Part shown: piece after piece, positions 12,408 through 25,414 of the stretch
Layout of the letters: every line of letters begins with the position of its first letter
How positions within the stretch are numbered: position 1 is the stretch's first letter
From: Sarcomyxa edulis
Lineage: Eukaryota > Basidiomycota > Agaricomycetes > Agaricales > Mycenaceae
DNA: 64,000 bases
Reading direction: 5' to 3'
Assembly: GCA_009761415.1 (NCBI GenBank)
Contig: QUOL01000006.1
Coordinates: forward strand, 186,001-250,000
Notes under the pieces: model-generated
Told to the model about the DNA's origin: nothing
The model's input: the letters and a program-made list of their open reading frames with translations, nothing else
The model's database searches: none
Made by a program: the position numbers and the translations under genes

Positions 12408-14298
12408 ATGCCCGCAAACACCGACTTGAAGTTCAGAGGATACGCGTACGTGGCGATATCCTCGGTATCAACCTTGGATCCTAACGAGGGGTGTTTCTTA
12501 CAGCGTTCACGACACGAGCAAATGGAGTGAATTCAAGGTCATTGACTTCCAACCCAAGACTTTCGAGGACTACGACATCGACATCAAAATCGAGTACTGT
12601 GGTATCTGTGGCTCAGATGTATGTCGATAGTGGGCAATATTGTGTCTCTTGTCACTGACTCTTAATTCCAGGTGCACAGCGTCAGCGGAGGCTGGGGAAA
12701 ACCTGTACTCGTAAGCTTTTTCTTCACTGTCTTCCCTTTCCATCCGAACCTGACCGATTCATCCTAGCCTATCATCGCCGGTCACGAAGCTGTCGGGACT
12801 GTAGTACGCGTAGGCCCAAAAGTCACGACCATCAAGGTTGGAGACCGCGCTGGAGTCGGGTGAGCAAACTCTCGTTCACTACATCCCAATCCATTTACAC
12901 TGACTAAATCGGTCAACCATCAGTGCACAAATCTCTTCCTGCTTCGACTGCAAGTCCTGCAAAACCGACAATGAGCAATAGTACGTCTACTTCTAGTGTT
13001 TGACGTCCCCTTAGATCTAACACTTGCTTCTAGTTGTCATTCGTTGGTCCATACCTACAACGACAACTACCCCAACGTGAGTTGCTCTACCCCCGCCAGT
13101 ATAGCCATCAGCAACACTGGATACTGACATTTTTTTTTGCAGGGTGAACGCACGTTCGGAGGCTACAGCTCTGCCATCCGCGCCCACGAACGTTATGTCT
13201 TCCCCATCCCCGATGGCCTTTCGATGGAACAGGCTGCCCCTATGTTGTGCGCAGGGTTGACGGTATACTCGGCATTGGTCAGGAACGGCGCTACGTAAGC
13301 ATCAACCTCTCTACTGACACTGGGTCGTGAACCTAATTTTTCCTTCACTCCTCAGGCAAGGTTCGAGAGTCGGTATCGTTGGTATCGGTGGTCTCGGGTA
13401 TGTCTCTGTTGATGGTTTTCGGAAACGTACATATCCTGATCTACCCTCTCCTCAGACACTATGCGATCCAGTTTGCGAAAGCACTCGGTGCCGAAGTCAC
13501 TGTATTCTCTCACAGTGCCAACAAAGAGGTGTGTCAGAGATTTCATACACCTAGCATGTCCATCATCTTACTCGACTCCTGTAGAACGACGTAAAAGCTA
13601 TGGGAGCAGACAAATTCCTCCTCACCCACGACAAAGGATTTGAAGTGCCTCTCAAGGGCGAGCTCGATCTGATCATCGTACGTTCAGTTCTCCTTTGTAT
13701 CGAGATGACGAACACATATTCAATCGGGTTCTTGTAGTGCGCGGCAGATGTTTCGAAAGGAATTCCTCTCGATGAGCTCATGTCCACCCTCGATGTCCAT
13801 GGTCGATTCATCATGGTGGCTCTGCCTGATGATAAACTGCCCCAGATGAGCGTTTTCCGTATGTCCTTCTGTCTATGTTTTCATCTATAGTCTCTGATGT
13901 GGAACTTCAAAACAGAAATGGCCAGAAACGCTGCTCTTTTCGGATCTAGTCATGTGTACGTTTATGTCTTGTCTCAGAGCAAGTCGGAAAGTTAACGTCT
14001 CGTTCTTCTTTTGCAGTGGAAGCAAGAAGGAGGCTATTGATATGTTTGATTTGGCTGTCAAAAAGGGTGTTAAGAGCTGGATCGAAGTTACTCCCAGTGC
14101 GTCACAAGCCTTTTTGGTACTCCATGTCCTAAGTCCTGATAAGTCCATGTCTCTAGTGTCTGAAGTTGGAGAAGCCATCCAGCGCGTCCACAACAACCAG
14201 GTCCGATACAGACAGGTTCTCAAGTGCGTATGCCTCAAATCCTATCTCATCTACGACTTGCTCATTTGTATCTTCTGTTCTGCAGGGCTGATCTCTAA
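12408..14298 (+). CDS. NADP(H)-dependent zinc alcohol dehydrogenase (cinnamyl-alcohol-dehydrogenase/ADH6-like)
   Basis: Medium-chain zinc dehydrogenase that interconverts aldehydes (often aromatic or branched) and alcohols with NADP(H); cytosolic. The spliced protein of about 340 aa shows catalytic-zinc motifs CGICGSDVHSVSGGWGK and IIAGHEAVGTV, the structural-zinc quartet CFDCKSCKTDNEQYC, substrate/cofactor region YPNGERTFGGYSSAIRAHE, AAPMLCAGLTVYSAL, and the nucleotide-binding loop VGIVGIGGLGHYAIQFAKAL. It ends with RYRQVLKADL as in CAD-family proteins. At least eight introns of about 50-70 nt interrupt the gene; the last splice joins CTCAA to GGCTGATCTCTAA. The start ATG at 12408 gives MPANTDLKFRGYAVHD, normal for the family. 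In fungi such enzymes often detoxify lignin-derived aldehydes; that role here is an inference. Confidence 0.9.
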
Positions 14299-14760
14299 GT
14301 CTGGATTCGACTAGGGAGAGCGTTTAGACTTAATGTTCCAGGCGAGGCGACTTTTACCACTGCATAGAATAGAGCAGTTCGATCGCTAGCATACCGTATT
14401 AGATGAGCGGAAAATAATCAAATGTACAAACACATCATCTTAGTGATTTAGTCAATCTTGATGCGATATTGCTAGACAGTACGAGACTTTACATGGACGA
14501 CGATAATGCTGATAACGGTTAAATACTTAAAATGACTGGAGATCATAAGATCATAACATAGCGCATGAAGTGTACGTAGGTAGGTAGGAGGTATGTAGTA
14601 TAAAAGCGAGCGTGACGTGAAAATGCACAACTAATGGAGATGAAAGTGATACAAGAGAGAAGGAAAGTGGGTGATGCACGAACATTGACAAGGAGCGGTT
14701 TGGGAATGTGTGCCAAAACATTTGATGATATTCAAGACTGTCCCTACACTTCACCTCGAC
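14299..14760. other. Convergent intergenic region (3' ends)
   Basis: 462 bp between the ends of the alcohol dehydrogenase and the HAPSTR1-like gene. It contains a short (GTAG)-type simple repeat near 14574-14605. No gene was seen. Confidence 0.4.
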
Positions 14761-16020
14761 TTATCTTCTTGCAACACGTTTCCGTTCTCTTCCACCATCT
14801 TCCTCCACATCCATTGCTTCCGATGCCTGCATTAGACTTATGTTCTGATTCTGCGGGTGCATCGCGATGTTTCTTGACTCAAACCGTGAGCTGCGTGTTC
14901 TCCGTCGTCCTCCACCCAGACCGCCACTACCTGGATTACCAGATGACAGTGAAGTATGAGAGGTACCGGCAGGTGAAGCAGATACAGTAACAGGTGTTGA
15001 CGTCGAGTCTAGCATCATCATCACGGCATGCCGCCGCTTTGCACCGGCTGCGATGGGAATAGGTGTATCGGCAATTGGGCTGGATGGGACGCCATCCGAG
15101 CCGTTGTGGAAGCCTGGCTCTTGGACCATCGATTCTTTGGACAATGAGGACGGTGGTGGCCCGCGTGATTTACTGGATCGAGGTTGATGTGGGATGTGTT
15201 GGATTGACCGTAGTGTTGTTGGTGGCGGTGGTGAAGGTGAGGTGGGCCGTGAGGGTGCTGAATTACGATTATGTGAGATTGGTATTGTCTATAGATCAAC
15301 GATTCATTTAGAAGGGTATTATTGAGACGCAGAAAAAAATAACGCACTTGGTCTTTGGGTCTAGCTATCGATGTGCTAGCAATCGGCGCCTTTGCGACTC
15401 CATTATCAGGTTTGGCCGTTCTTGCCCGCTCTTTATCCTTCTCCTTCTCTTCATCTTCATCCTCCTCCTCCTCTCTGGATTTGATCGCATCCAGGCGAGC
15501 CTCTATCCAATCCATGACTTTCCCAATAGTCATACCACTGCCTTCCGCGTCGTGCGGTGAGCCCGACGGCCCGATGCCACCTACAGATACGCCCTGTTGG
15601 ATCATCATGAGCAGGTCCTGGCATGCTGAAGCATATCCTGCATTATAAGCCCGTTTCGATGTGTGTCGTGAAGAGCGGTAGAGTGTCGTGATGCTCAGCG
15701 CAGCGGCTAATAACGAGTCGTGTCAGTTTTCGACGAAAAATAAAGGGGAAAAATAAAGGACCTTTGAAATTGTCGAGTAGCTCCTTCTCGGCGTTCTGGT
15801 GGGCTGTCGGGAGTGAACTGGCAAGGGTATTCAGATTGAGAGATTCCATGAAAGTTGTGAGTTGAAAGGAGAGCTGATTGGAAGCTAGGCCAAATTTAGC
15901 CTTGCTCGACGTTTTCCACGCCTCTTTGACCTTCCTCGGGCTTCCATGGTCGATGGTCCTAGAACTCTTTGGCAAGTAGGATGCTTGTTCATTGTTAACT
16001 CTACTCATTGCTGATATCAT
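14761..16020 (-). CDS. HAPSTR1/TAPR1-like (C16orf72 family) protein, probable
   Basis: About three exons on the minus strand. Exon 1 ends KELLDNFK and splices to AAALSITTLYRSSRHTSKRA followed by YNAGYASACQDLLMMIQQG, which resembles the core of the metazoan HAPSTR1 family (FQNAATAVTNLYK then a YxxGxxxGY-like helix). The middle holds an acidic/basic run (EEEEDEDEEKEKDKERA, likely coiled coil), then a Ser/Pro/Gly-rich disordered region. The C-terminus ends with the basic patch GGRERKRVARR, like the basic tail of the family. Animal HAPSTR1 partners the HUWE1 ubiquitin ligase in stress responses and is nuclear; transferring this to the fungus is inference. The start could be MISAM (16020) or the internal MSRVNNEQ (16008). 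It is convergent with the alcohol dehydrogenase. Confidence 0.6.
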
Positions 16021-17269
16021 CTAGTCAATGATATGCCAATCCCTGCTCACTGATTTTCTATATCAGGCCGGTGGCTTTTCCAAATTTTCCTGGTCCTGAT
16101 ATTTCGGAGCTGAAGGTCCAAAATCCCCGCTACTGACTGGTATCATGCGGAGCCTACTGGATAGACCCAGAAAATCTGTTATGAGAAATATCCCCGTCCA
16201 AAAACATCCTCACTTATTCTTGTTATATGGGCACCTGATCGATGCCACAACCAATGGCACTCTATATTCCCTCTTTAGGCTCTGCATGTACGTCTCACTG
16301 CTCATTGATTGCTCTGATCCCGGTTTCCGGAACTCTCACTGACATTCACGCCTAGGTTAGTCTGAGACTCGCATTCTCTTGCTTTTATCTTCGAAGGGCA
16401 TTCACACGGTGTCTATGGCGACTCATTAGTCCTTTAACCTCTCACGCAATACGACGCGTCGCAAGTGCCCATTCCAGCGATATTCCAGTGACATTCCAGC
16501 GCTCCACTACTTTAATTACCAAGCGTTTGGATCTTTGCAATGTTTTCCCTGCTGGTGAGTCCCGCCAGGGGACATATATGTCTCCATATCCTTTCCGTGT
16601 CTTTCAATCCCTCCTCTTTCTGCGAACTAGTACCGCAGATAACGAAGACCCGTTCGATGTTCCGGCTCGTCGAACATGGGTCAAGTCTTCTCTGGTTCTG
16701 CCTTGTTGCCACTGTCTTGGTGCTGAAGTGCTGAAGTGCTCAGCAGGTCGTCGCGGCTCTCGGGGGTAAATGTTTTACCAGTAAGCTACAAGTCTTATGC
16801 TCGTATACGTCCGATATAGCTGATACATCATAGCTGTTTCTTTTAGAGTCCGATGTTCCACTCGCATATGTCCTTCCCGTATTGTCGGTGCATTCGAGTA
16901 TCCTTAGAGCTAGATCCTGATTCACCCCTATGCATGTCCATGCTTCTTTGGTATACAATCTCATGTGTTCGCATGGCGCGAAGTCCCTTCACTTGTACTC
17001 CGAAGTTCGCTCCCCAGTACTGCGAGCACAAGCACTCTCAGTGTACCGATTTGACTATCGTAAATAAATTATATCTTCGCATAAACGCACGGCCTTTATG
17101 TTCATGCATAGACTCTTCTTATGGGATATATCTTTGATTTCTTAATTTAGGAGTATTAATTTTGCTGGACTGAATCCTCGACCGACAGTAAACCTGACTT
17201 GGAAATTCGCGTCAATTCGTGACATGTGTCACACCGTCACGCAAAACTTTCCTTGCAGCGCCGTCCATC
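16021..17269. other. Intergenic region
   Basis: 1.25 kb without a supported gene. Small repeats are visible: three ATTCCAG-containing units at about 16470-16506 and a GTGCTGAA tandem near 16720-16742. No promoter element stands out before the bL31m ATG. Confidence 0.4.
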
Positions 17270-17824
17270 ATGATCTCCTCCTCATCCTCTATATCCATTC
17301 TAAGAAGGCAATGTTCATCCTCAGAAATATTGACGAATGCTCAAATACCACTCAAAACATTTTCTCAAACGCGTAGCGTTTCGACATCGCCGTACGGCCG
17401 TACACACGTCTGGAAACGAAGACTACCAGTGCTCCCTAAACCGATGGTTCCAAAGTTCCCTCAACGCGTACTCCGCGCCGATGGGTCCTCATTCACGCAT
17501 TGGGTCACTTCACCACGCTCACAAATCGCGCTGCCGCGTGATACGACAAACAACCCGATGTATAACACTGGCATGTGGGCACTCGAGGGCGTGGAAGAGG
17601 AGGAAGGGACGACTGGAAGACTTGGACGGTTCAACAGGAAGTTTGAGGGTATTACGGGTACTGGAGACTGGTTGGATGAGGTCACAAGAGCAGCCGGAGG
17701 TGGAACTGCCGGGGAGCTGCTGCAGAACCCTGACGAATTCTACAAGAAGAAGAAAAAGGCGGCGTCAAAGTCTTCGGAACCGGCAGATGCGGCTACATCC
17801 AAGGCGGCTCCGAAGAAGAAATAG
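17270..17824 (+). CDS. MRPL36: Mitochondrial large-subunit ribosomal protein bL31m (Mrpl36-like)
   Basis: Structural protein of the mitochondrial large ribosomal subunit. A single uninterrupted exon encodes 184 aa. The N-terminus (MISSSSSISILRRQCSSSE onward) is Ser/Arg-rich with no acidic residue in the first 18, as expected for a mitochondrial presequence. The bL31 core follows: LPKPMVPKFPQRVLRADGSS then FTHWVTSPRSQIALPRDTTN, with the family GRLGRFNRKFEGI stretch near residues 137-149. The C-terminal tail is Lys-rich (FYKKKKKAASKSS, AAPKKK). The ATG at 17270 is preferred over an in-frame GTG 51 nt upstream. Confidence 0.82.
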   Translation: MISSSSSISILRRQCSSSEILTNAQIPLKTFSQTRSVSTSPYGRTHVWKRRLPVLPKPMVPKFPQRVLRADGSSFTHWVTSPRSQIALPRDTTNNPMYNTGMWALEGVEEEEGTTGRLGRFNRKFEGITGTGDWLDEVTRAAGGGTAGELLQNPDEFYKKKKKAASKSSEPADAATSKAAPKKK

Positions 17825-20800
17825 TTCCGAATTACCCACCGTGCGTTTCGTTATCTTTTCGATTCTTCATCATGCTGACGGACCTGAGCAGAGACTGATA
17901 ATAGATCATAGTACTTGTGGAAATTTATTCTATCTTCGGCCCAATATTTTGGACATCAGATCCATAATGGCGATGCAATGTTGCCAGACGTTCGAACATT
18001 TGCTCGGAACAGCGACACTTACATGCAATTTGAACCGCGGACTTTCTCACTCGGACCGTCTTTGAGGGGTCTATTGTCATGACCGATCTATCTTTCTCTC
18101 TAGCTGCCGGATAAACCGTCAGAGCTGGACGGTACGTGTTGTCATTATGGTCTGCACATCTTTACGCATGCTAACTTGAGACAGATATATTTTGCTCCTT
18201 CCTGGAATAGCTCAAGTATCAATAGTACAAAGTATAGTATTTTAGGGAAGCGTGACTTCAAGGGATTGCGCCATGTTACTGACCATTCGGCTGCCTAGAG
18301 ACGCTTTGCATGTTGAACCCAAGCCAAGACTCTGACCTTCAAGACATGGAAAGGTGGCTATACGCTGAGTTCGATTTCTACCTGTTCCGAACATTCTCGT
18401 CTTCGTTTGGCTGCAACTTCTGAACCAAATAGCAATTGTCTGACGCGTCTACGTATGTTTTCAGGCAGGCGCCAGGCAGTATGCATTGCTCGCATGATAA
18501 ATTATCCGTTTACTAAAGGTAGTCGACCAAAGAAGTCTTACCAGAGTACTCAGTACATCTGATATTGTTTAATCTAGCTGAGACACCTATTTGGAAACCC
18601 AGAACTTGCAACCACTTACGACCAGTCGCAGTGCGTGCATTACACATCCACGATTCTGTGGATATATCATGGTCTCGTTCTCGTGCAGACTCGGAGGGAT
18701 TCCAGGGCAGTTGAGCGTCCTCTACCCTGAGACCTCAAAAACACAGGAAGATGTCTACCTCGCGAGAGAATCTATGTCCTCGGAGTTCCACGTCATTCAA
18801 AATCGAAGGGCCTACCGAGCCGAAGACAAAGACGTGCCTTTGTCTGCCATGCAGTACATCAAGCATCGATTATGATGCTTGCGATTCTGGGAAGCTTGCG
18901 ACCGGCACTGAAGTGGATTCTATTGATGTCTGGAACATCCATATCTCTTCCCACAGCCTTTCTTTGTCCTTTTGACGGTATCCATGCTGGATGTCATTTC
19001 ACAAGCCGAGTGATGCTTCTTTCTACCCATGGCTAGGGAACTGCAGTGACCGATGGACTGGCTGGACTGCGTGTAAGCCGCCCTTGCCTGCACCCAACCA
19101 GTGGATTGAGGTGTCCTTTACTCTATCTGGCGGCGGCACTCCTCCCTATACAGACGTGCCCATTATACGTGTGCGATCCAAGTCATCAGAGCCACGACTT
19201 GCGCCGAGATTATGCCCGACGGTTAACCATCCGTGCAGTTTTCAGGTGACAGGCATGCGCGTCTCAACCAAAGCCACGGTTGAGCGGCACCGCCCGGCAT
19301 GCCTTTTTACACCGTGCGGCATCTACTTGAGTTTAGCGCCCGTACAGCGCCGTACAGCATAACCGCCTAGAATTTGCATGTATTTGCCAAAAGCTTCAAG
19401 ATTGGTCAAATAGGCTTCTCTCTTTGGCGGTGCCGGTGAGGTGTAGAGCGTTTTTATTCGCTCAGTCTTACTCAACGTCGTCTTGTGCAGAACTCCAATC
19501 AAGAAGTGCGGGAACGTGTTTCCTGATCCGCGAACAACACCAGACAACATCTTGACAGAAAGACGCACTCGGTCACCCTTGTGAAATACTCGCTTTGCAT
19601 GGCGGTGGCATGAGAGTTTTCTTACTTACGAAATTGGGAGCCTTTCCTTTGTCATCTGTGCATGATCCCAGTGGCGTCATATTGGTGAGTGAATCTCACC
19701 GCCCATAAGGCGGGTCTTCCTCTCATGTGAAAATCTGCAAACCGATGACTTTCAATTTGAAGATCCGTTCCTCTGGCTCAAGCAGAGGAACACGAGCGGT
19801 CTATGGACATTTTGGTGTTGTTTGTACTATCCCCTGTTCTTGTCACGCTGGTGTCAGTAACAACTGCTCGACTCTCACGCATCATACTCACAGACCAACC
19901 ATTCGGTAACGAGAAGGTATTCAGTTATCCTCATCCTCGTTCTGTTCTCGTTTTCTAAAGGTACTCCATGTGTCGAACATGTGCTCTAGTCATGGGTCCC
20001 TGCCGACATCCCGAAGTTCACTGATCTTTTGCAGCAGCTTTCTTACGGCTCGGGATGCAGTAGATGGGACAGAGAGTGTGCGTTGCTTTCATTTGATTCC
20101 ATTTCAATAACATTTCCTGTCCACTCTGATACAAATATAGACTTGGTATACCGCGATAGGCACGTTTGACCATGGGCTGATCGACTGTGAGGACCACCGA
20201 TCACCTTATTCCACTTTATCTCTGTGTCGCATGCAGATTCGGCTCCGAACTCGTTTGTTTCCTGGCAGCCGCATCGATCGTCCCGAATCCGAATACTCAT
20301 CAATTATTGTAAGCTTATTTCTTGAAGGCACGGAAGTCACGATATTGATTATCGAACACTTACGGTGCAGAGCAGATCTAGGCACGGCATTTATTGTTTA
20401 CCTCTACATCGATAACAGAGAGTATGAGAAGGTCGTAATCTATTGAAAAATAGTGCTTCAAAAGCTTTCGGGGGCCTGTACTGTGAGGACGCTTCGGTAA
20501 GGCATATGTATATATAAATTCGATAACCTCACGACTACGCGGATCGGCTAACGAGAATTCCGCCGGATTTCGGTCCCGCTCTATCCTTATTGTAATATGT
20601 CAAGTTATTTTCTCACTTGTTCTATCTCACAGGCTAAATTGACTCACGAAGCCCACTCTGAATTTAGATGTTTCACAACATGTTCATACCACAATATTGC
20701 TGGCCTCTGAGGTGCTGCTCAGTCGTTGCATCTCAAGGTGAGTGCTGAGGGAACTTCAGGCAAGACGCTATTCAGACATGGCCACATTCAGGAACTGGCA

Positions 20801-22650
20801 TCCATTCTTTCCCACCAACAGAACCTAGGTACAAGTTCTGATTCCCATATCAGTACTTGATCACTGATCATCGGCCGTGCATTTGCCCTTCACCACGGTT
20901 GTGACAGTAGCTGTTGATAGTACAATTTTCCCCAGGTCGATTCTGGAACATGGGCTGAGCCCACGTTGCGAAGTGTATCTCTTTATCAGATTGTAATGGG
21001 GACACGGTGTGTACGAGCTGCTGGACTTATTATTTGTTGTAATGATCCAGCGAGCCGCCTTCTAATATAATACTCTTATCACAGGAAACAGTCTTGTGAA
21101 TTCGAATCACTAAACCCGCCGGCGAAGAACACGGATACGAATTTGCGACTCTCATACGCCGAAGGCAGAAGTACGCTACTCTCTGTTCATTGGGAATACG
21201 GGGCCTCGACAACATTGATTCGCATATGCCTTCGCGAACCATGTTAATCGTGTTCCGCCAATTATTGCGTCGAGTTTTGTTTCCCAGTAGAAGTCCTCCC
21301 CGTTATGTACGAGTCGCGGACCGCTCAGACTCGTATAGTGATCACAGGACCATCTACAGGACCTAATTTCCGGATCTTTCGTCATTTTCTCTCTTCTCGC
21401 ACGGTTTTACATCTTCATCGTTCAGCCACCTTTCGTACAGAGCATTCCCCACACGGAAATCAATGGAGAGTGAGCTGCACGGATTTTAGGCGTCTGGGAC
21501 TCGTACACGAAGTGTATTGACCTGGTTTTTTGTGTCATTGACTATATCAGGTCAGCCTTCCACCACGGCGACTCGCATTTGTGTCCTATCTTGTGATGCT
21601 GCCATACCTGTAGGCACGTTGCTCGTAACTTTGCGCAATCATGCCTATGCTATGCCTGGTCTCTCGACAGTGGGCAATCGATTTCGTGCCTTTATGAACA
21701 CAACCTTATAATCCTGGAGACGTCTTGTGATGTTTTCCTTTTCTCGCTATGGATTTGGTGCATTTATCCGTTTATAGGCACGGTCGCCTCGGAAGGATGG
21801 ACGATATCACGTCATGGTGACTATCCTAAATTCCCTCTCGTACACATTGCTGGTGGTATCTCTCACTGATCTGTCAACTACAAGCAGAGCTAATGATAGC
21901 CATTCCATGATCCCCGCATCTATAGACGTCTACCTACTTCGATGCCTAGTCCCGGCCCGAGAACGTTTTCCGCTGCCTCTCATGTCTAAACGCTTTCAAG
22001 GCACAGACCAATCTTCTGGTCGTAATCTCCGTAGAGCGAAAGCGTACGATGTTTCCCTCCCAAAGAGAAACAAGGTTAAGACCGTTACCAAGGATGGGAA
22101 AACCTCGGATAGCGAGGTTTTCCCTGAGAGACTTTCCACCTCGATTCGTAAGTTTGCCCTCATCGTCTTGTGGGAAATAAACTTGCTTCTGAGAACATCA
22201 GATAACGGGTTCTCGTCCCAAAATGATTATAGAACATAACTGATAAGCCAAGACGAGCCGAACGCGCTTGTGGTCCCAATAAACGGCGCGCCAAAACGTC
22301 AGTAAGCACATAGTCCCATCAATTCGTGGAATTTGATTGATCGCGTGACTCTTAAACAGACACAATTGCAGTAACCAAACAGCACTGCTCGTCTCATATC
22401 ATTAACCGCAAAGGGGACCGCTAGTGCTCGCTCTAATTCAGTTTAGGTCTATCCGCGATTGCTCGATAAGAATTGGAATCTTACGGCTCAGGGACCTGAC
22501 TATTTCTTAGAACTTCGGTGCAGATTTGGAGTCGCAATACTGGGTCTCCGTCAACTCTCCGAAGTGGTTCAAATTAGGATGTGACAACAACTTCCTTGGT
22601 ATATTTGCCCGTATAAAATCTCCTGGTCTTTCATAGTCCAACCTCTGACG
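17825..22650. other. Gene-poor region, 4.8 kb
   Basis: No coding region could be supported by family motifs. ORFs of 60-141 codons occur on both strands (for example 18591-18875, 18991-19362 and 21814-22239), all without recognisable domains. No terminal repeats, reverse transcriptase, transposase or tRNA signatures were found. It may contain species-specific small genes, decayed genes, or the distal promoter of the WOPR regulator that starts at 22651. Confidence 0.4.
21814..22239 (+). CDS. Uncertain small ORF, no recognised family
   Basis: An ATG-started ORF of 141 codons in the gene-poor region. The middle third is hydrophilic and basic (KAYDVSLPKRNKVKTVTKDG), unlike a random ORF, but nothing else supports it. 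A GTAAGT near 22148 followed by an AG near 22193 could be an intron that alters the C-terminus. It may equally be chance. Confidence 0.15.
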   Translation: MVTILNSLSYTLLVVSLTDLSTTSRANDSHSMIPASIDVYLLRCLVPARERFPLPLMSKRFQGTDQSSGRNLRRAKAYDVSLPKRNKVKTVTKDGKTSDSEVFPERLSTSIRKFALIVLWEINLLLRTSDNGFSSQNDYRT

Positions 22651-23828
22651 ATGTCTTTCGTATCCCCACATAATACTCCTGCGAGTAATGGCTCTGCTGT
22701 CACTCATCCGACTCTTCGTACGTCGCCTTGTTCCATTATTTCTCGATAGTTTGAGGGCTGATCCATGTCATCTAGACATTAGAGACGCGAACGATGCTCA
22801 TGTTGTGTTGGAGGCCGTCAGGCTCAACATTCTCCCTCTTATTAGGCGGCGTCTCACCGCTAGCGAGCGCGATCAACTAAAAACAGGAAATGTTTTCGTA
22901 TGGGAAGAAGCTGAAGATGACGGCGGCTTACTTCGGTGGACCGACGGCCGAAGATGGTGTGTATTATCCAGCGCCTCGATGATATCATTGTCATACTAGA
23001 GCTCATCCTGATTACCATCAGGTCGCAGAGTAGAATGCGTGGTGACTATCTCTTTTATGAAGAGAAAGTGGAGACGACCCAGGAAGAAAAGGATGCTAAA
23101 GCTGCAAGGCGGTATGTTTTTCTCCTTGCCGCTGTATTCCTACCTGACCGACGCGACATTAGGGCCTCCCGAGCATCAGATCCTTCGGCTATTATCCCAA
23201 CGGCAACCAGAAGAAAAGACCGGCCCTCCAAGCCCAACGGTCTCACAAAACAGACCTATTCCGCAGTCGTACATCTCCCAGGGTCACGCAGTCCACGAAA
23301 GTGGCACGTCGTGGCATACTTCTCGGTACACAGCTTCGTGTTCTTTATATACTGCCCTCTCTCATCTGTTCTCGTTCGATTCAGGGAAACGACTACACAC
23401 GGCTTCCCGTCATCGAAAATTATGACTATCTCCGAAATATCCACGTACCAATCGGTGTGTTTGCCTCCAGCAAGGCCGGGGCGCGAATGGACCGTTTTTC
23501 ATACTATCCAGAGGTTCCATACGTAGCAGAGAATGACTCAACGTATTACGAGGGTCATTCGAATGCGCGTTCTCCCCGCTTTTCGGAGAACAGACCATCA
23601 TCCTCATCCTCGTCTTCATCTGCCACAACGAGCTCTCACAACCATCGACACTCTGTCTCTCCACCCCCCAGACTTCCACCGCTATCGAACCTGGACTACC
23701 CGGATCGACGGCCTCCAATGCCACATCGTCGAACTGCGCCCCCCGTTCATTCCAATCGCCCCACGACATATACTCCTCTATCAGCAGAAGATCGCCGCGT
23801 CCTGAATAGTTTTCGCGTTGTTCTCTGA
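22651..23828 (+). CDS. WOPR-domain transcription factor (Gti1/Pac2 family)
   Basis: Fungal-specific DNA-binding regulator of morphology and development (relatives Wor1, Ryp1, Gti1, Pac2). Five exons at 22651-22717, 22776-22956, 23022-23111, 23163-23325 and 23385-23828 give 314 aa; all introns are GT-AG of 51-65 nt. WOPR half a: HIRDANDAHVVLEAVRLN, ILPLIRRRLTASERDQL, VFVWEEAEDDGGLLRWTDGR then RWSQSRMRGDYLFYEEK. A linker (about residues 110-140) precedes half b: KPNGLTKQTYSAVVHLPGS, RKWHVVAYFS, YTRLPVIENYDYLRNIHVP and GVFASSKAG. The C-terminal 100 residues are disordered, with an eight-Ser run and Pro-rich segments. The ATG at 22651 lets the first intron join MSFVSPHNTPASNGS... to the conserved domain; a simple downstream ATG would leave the N-terminus wrong. 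Confidence 0.87.
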
Positions 23829-25414
23829 GTTTTACGAGACACGTCTGAGCCACAGGCACAGTCTCTGTTTGAGTATTTTCCAATCGTGTAGTATGATTAC
23901 CCATGACAACTTGAATGGTGGTGGATTTATGCGTTTCATTTCCCAGATATAGAGGTGTCGACCCAATGATTATTTTGATAACTATCGGTCATGTTGCTCG
24001 AGTTAGGTTTACGGTCCACCTTACGCCCATCATACTCTGAAAGGAGTACGTGCACGTAAGTCCACTCCACGCTGTCCGGGTAGACGATGAGCAGATTACG
24101 GAAAAGTAGGACGTGACCAGGTTTGCTGGGAATTTTGGACTTGACCAACACACTATTCGCACAAGTCCCTGTTCTGGTATCGGTCGTTCATCGCAGTCTC
24201 TTCGGTGCGTTGTAAATTCTGGACCTCTGTGAGATGTATCCGGTCGCGAACACAGTCGTCGATGAACGGACAAGTTACAACAGCTTGGCAGTAAGGCTGT
24301 AAGATCTTGGTAGGGTGCTTCGTAGACTTCTGAGGGGATTACGGAGTAGAAGCCAAGGCCTAATCGTGGCAATACTGGTCCTTGATGGGAATGTTGTCAT
24401 TGGACCAGCAGTTGGATACTAAATGCCGACATAAAACCGGTGCAGCCAGATAGAGGATTGTCAGCCGTCGAGTCACTAAGATTATCCTCGAGCAGGTAAA
24501 GAAGCAAACAGCCTAATCTCGCACCTTTCGATCAGTCGAGTCTACCAACGAGACAAGTCGCATGGCAGAAACACCGAGAAAAGCCGCACACATACCTGGA
24601 GTGTTCTTTCGTGGCAATCAGGCGTCATCATGCGGCAGCACGACGGCAGTAGACTATCGCGATGGTGTACTGCTCACCACCAGTGATGATATACTCCTTA
24701 TGAGGGTGGTACAGTATAAATTTGTACAAGTATCTTCGAAGTGAGGGTCGGTCTCACCTCTCTCGCTCTATGCCATTTATTGAACCCATGGAGATAGCGA
24801 GGTAAAATGTGGGTAATGTGCATCCGCGACGCCGTCTGACCCTTGGAAGATGTCGAGTGATTGGAAATAGCGTTGACCTTTGCTGAGCTCGGTTCCTGAC
24901 AGTCCCAAGGCTCTATTACGAAGACTGTCCTTGTCACCGACAGAATACCGAGTCTCTTGTCAAAACCCTAAAGCTGACGGAGATTTGCGAGACGAGGTCA
25001 TCTGTGGAAAGATCTGCAGACCGAGTGACGACTAACGAGGCCTCGACGAAAAGCTCGAGACTGTGACCACATCGCCAGTAAATCGTCAGTGTCGGAGAGT
25101 CCGTCAGTAGTTTCCCCAGACCCGATAAGCGATGATGAGTCGATTGAGAGTTGGAAGGATTCCGAGTCAGTGAAATCCTCAGGCCTCCTTGACTCGGACA
25201 TGTCCGGTCCAAGTCCGGTCGTTCGGTGAGTGGAGGCCGGCCAAGTATTTTTAGGACTGATTTCGATTACTTTTCGTCTGGTTCAGCAGTCTGCATCAGC
25301 TCGAAATTGGAACTTGAAGCCGAGGTTTCTGACCATATCTTGTATCTTTCCAGGTTTATATGTTTCTGACAATGTCTATCATAGAGAGTCCCGAACTCAC
25401 TGCGTGCTACTTCG
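23829..25414. other. Intergenic region
   Basis: 1.6 kb between the WOPR gene and the Misato gene. It holds only short unsupported ORFs on both strands; no repeat or RNA gene was recognised. Confidence 0.4.
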
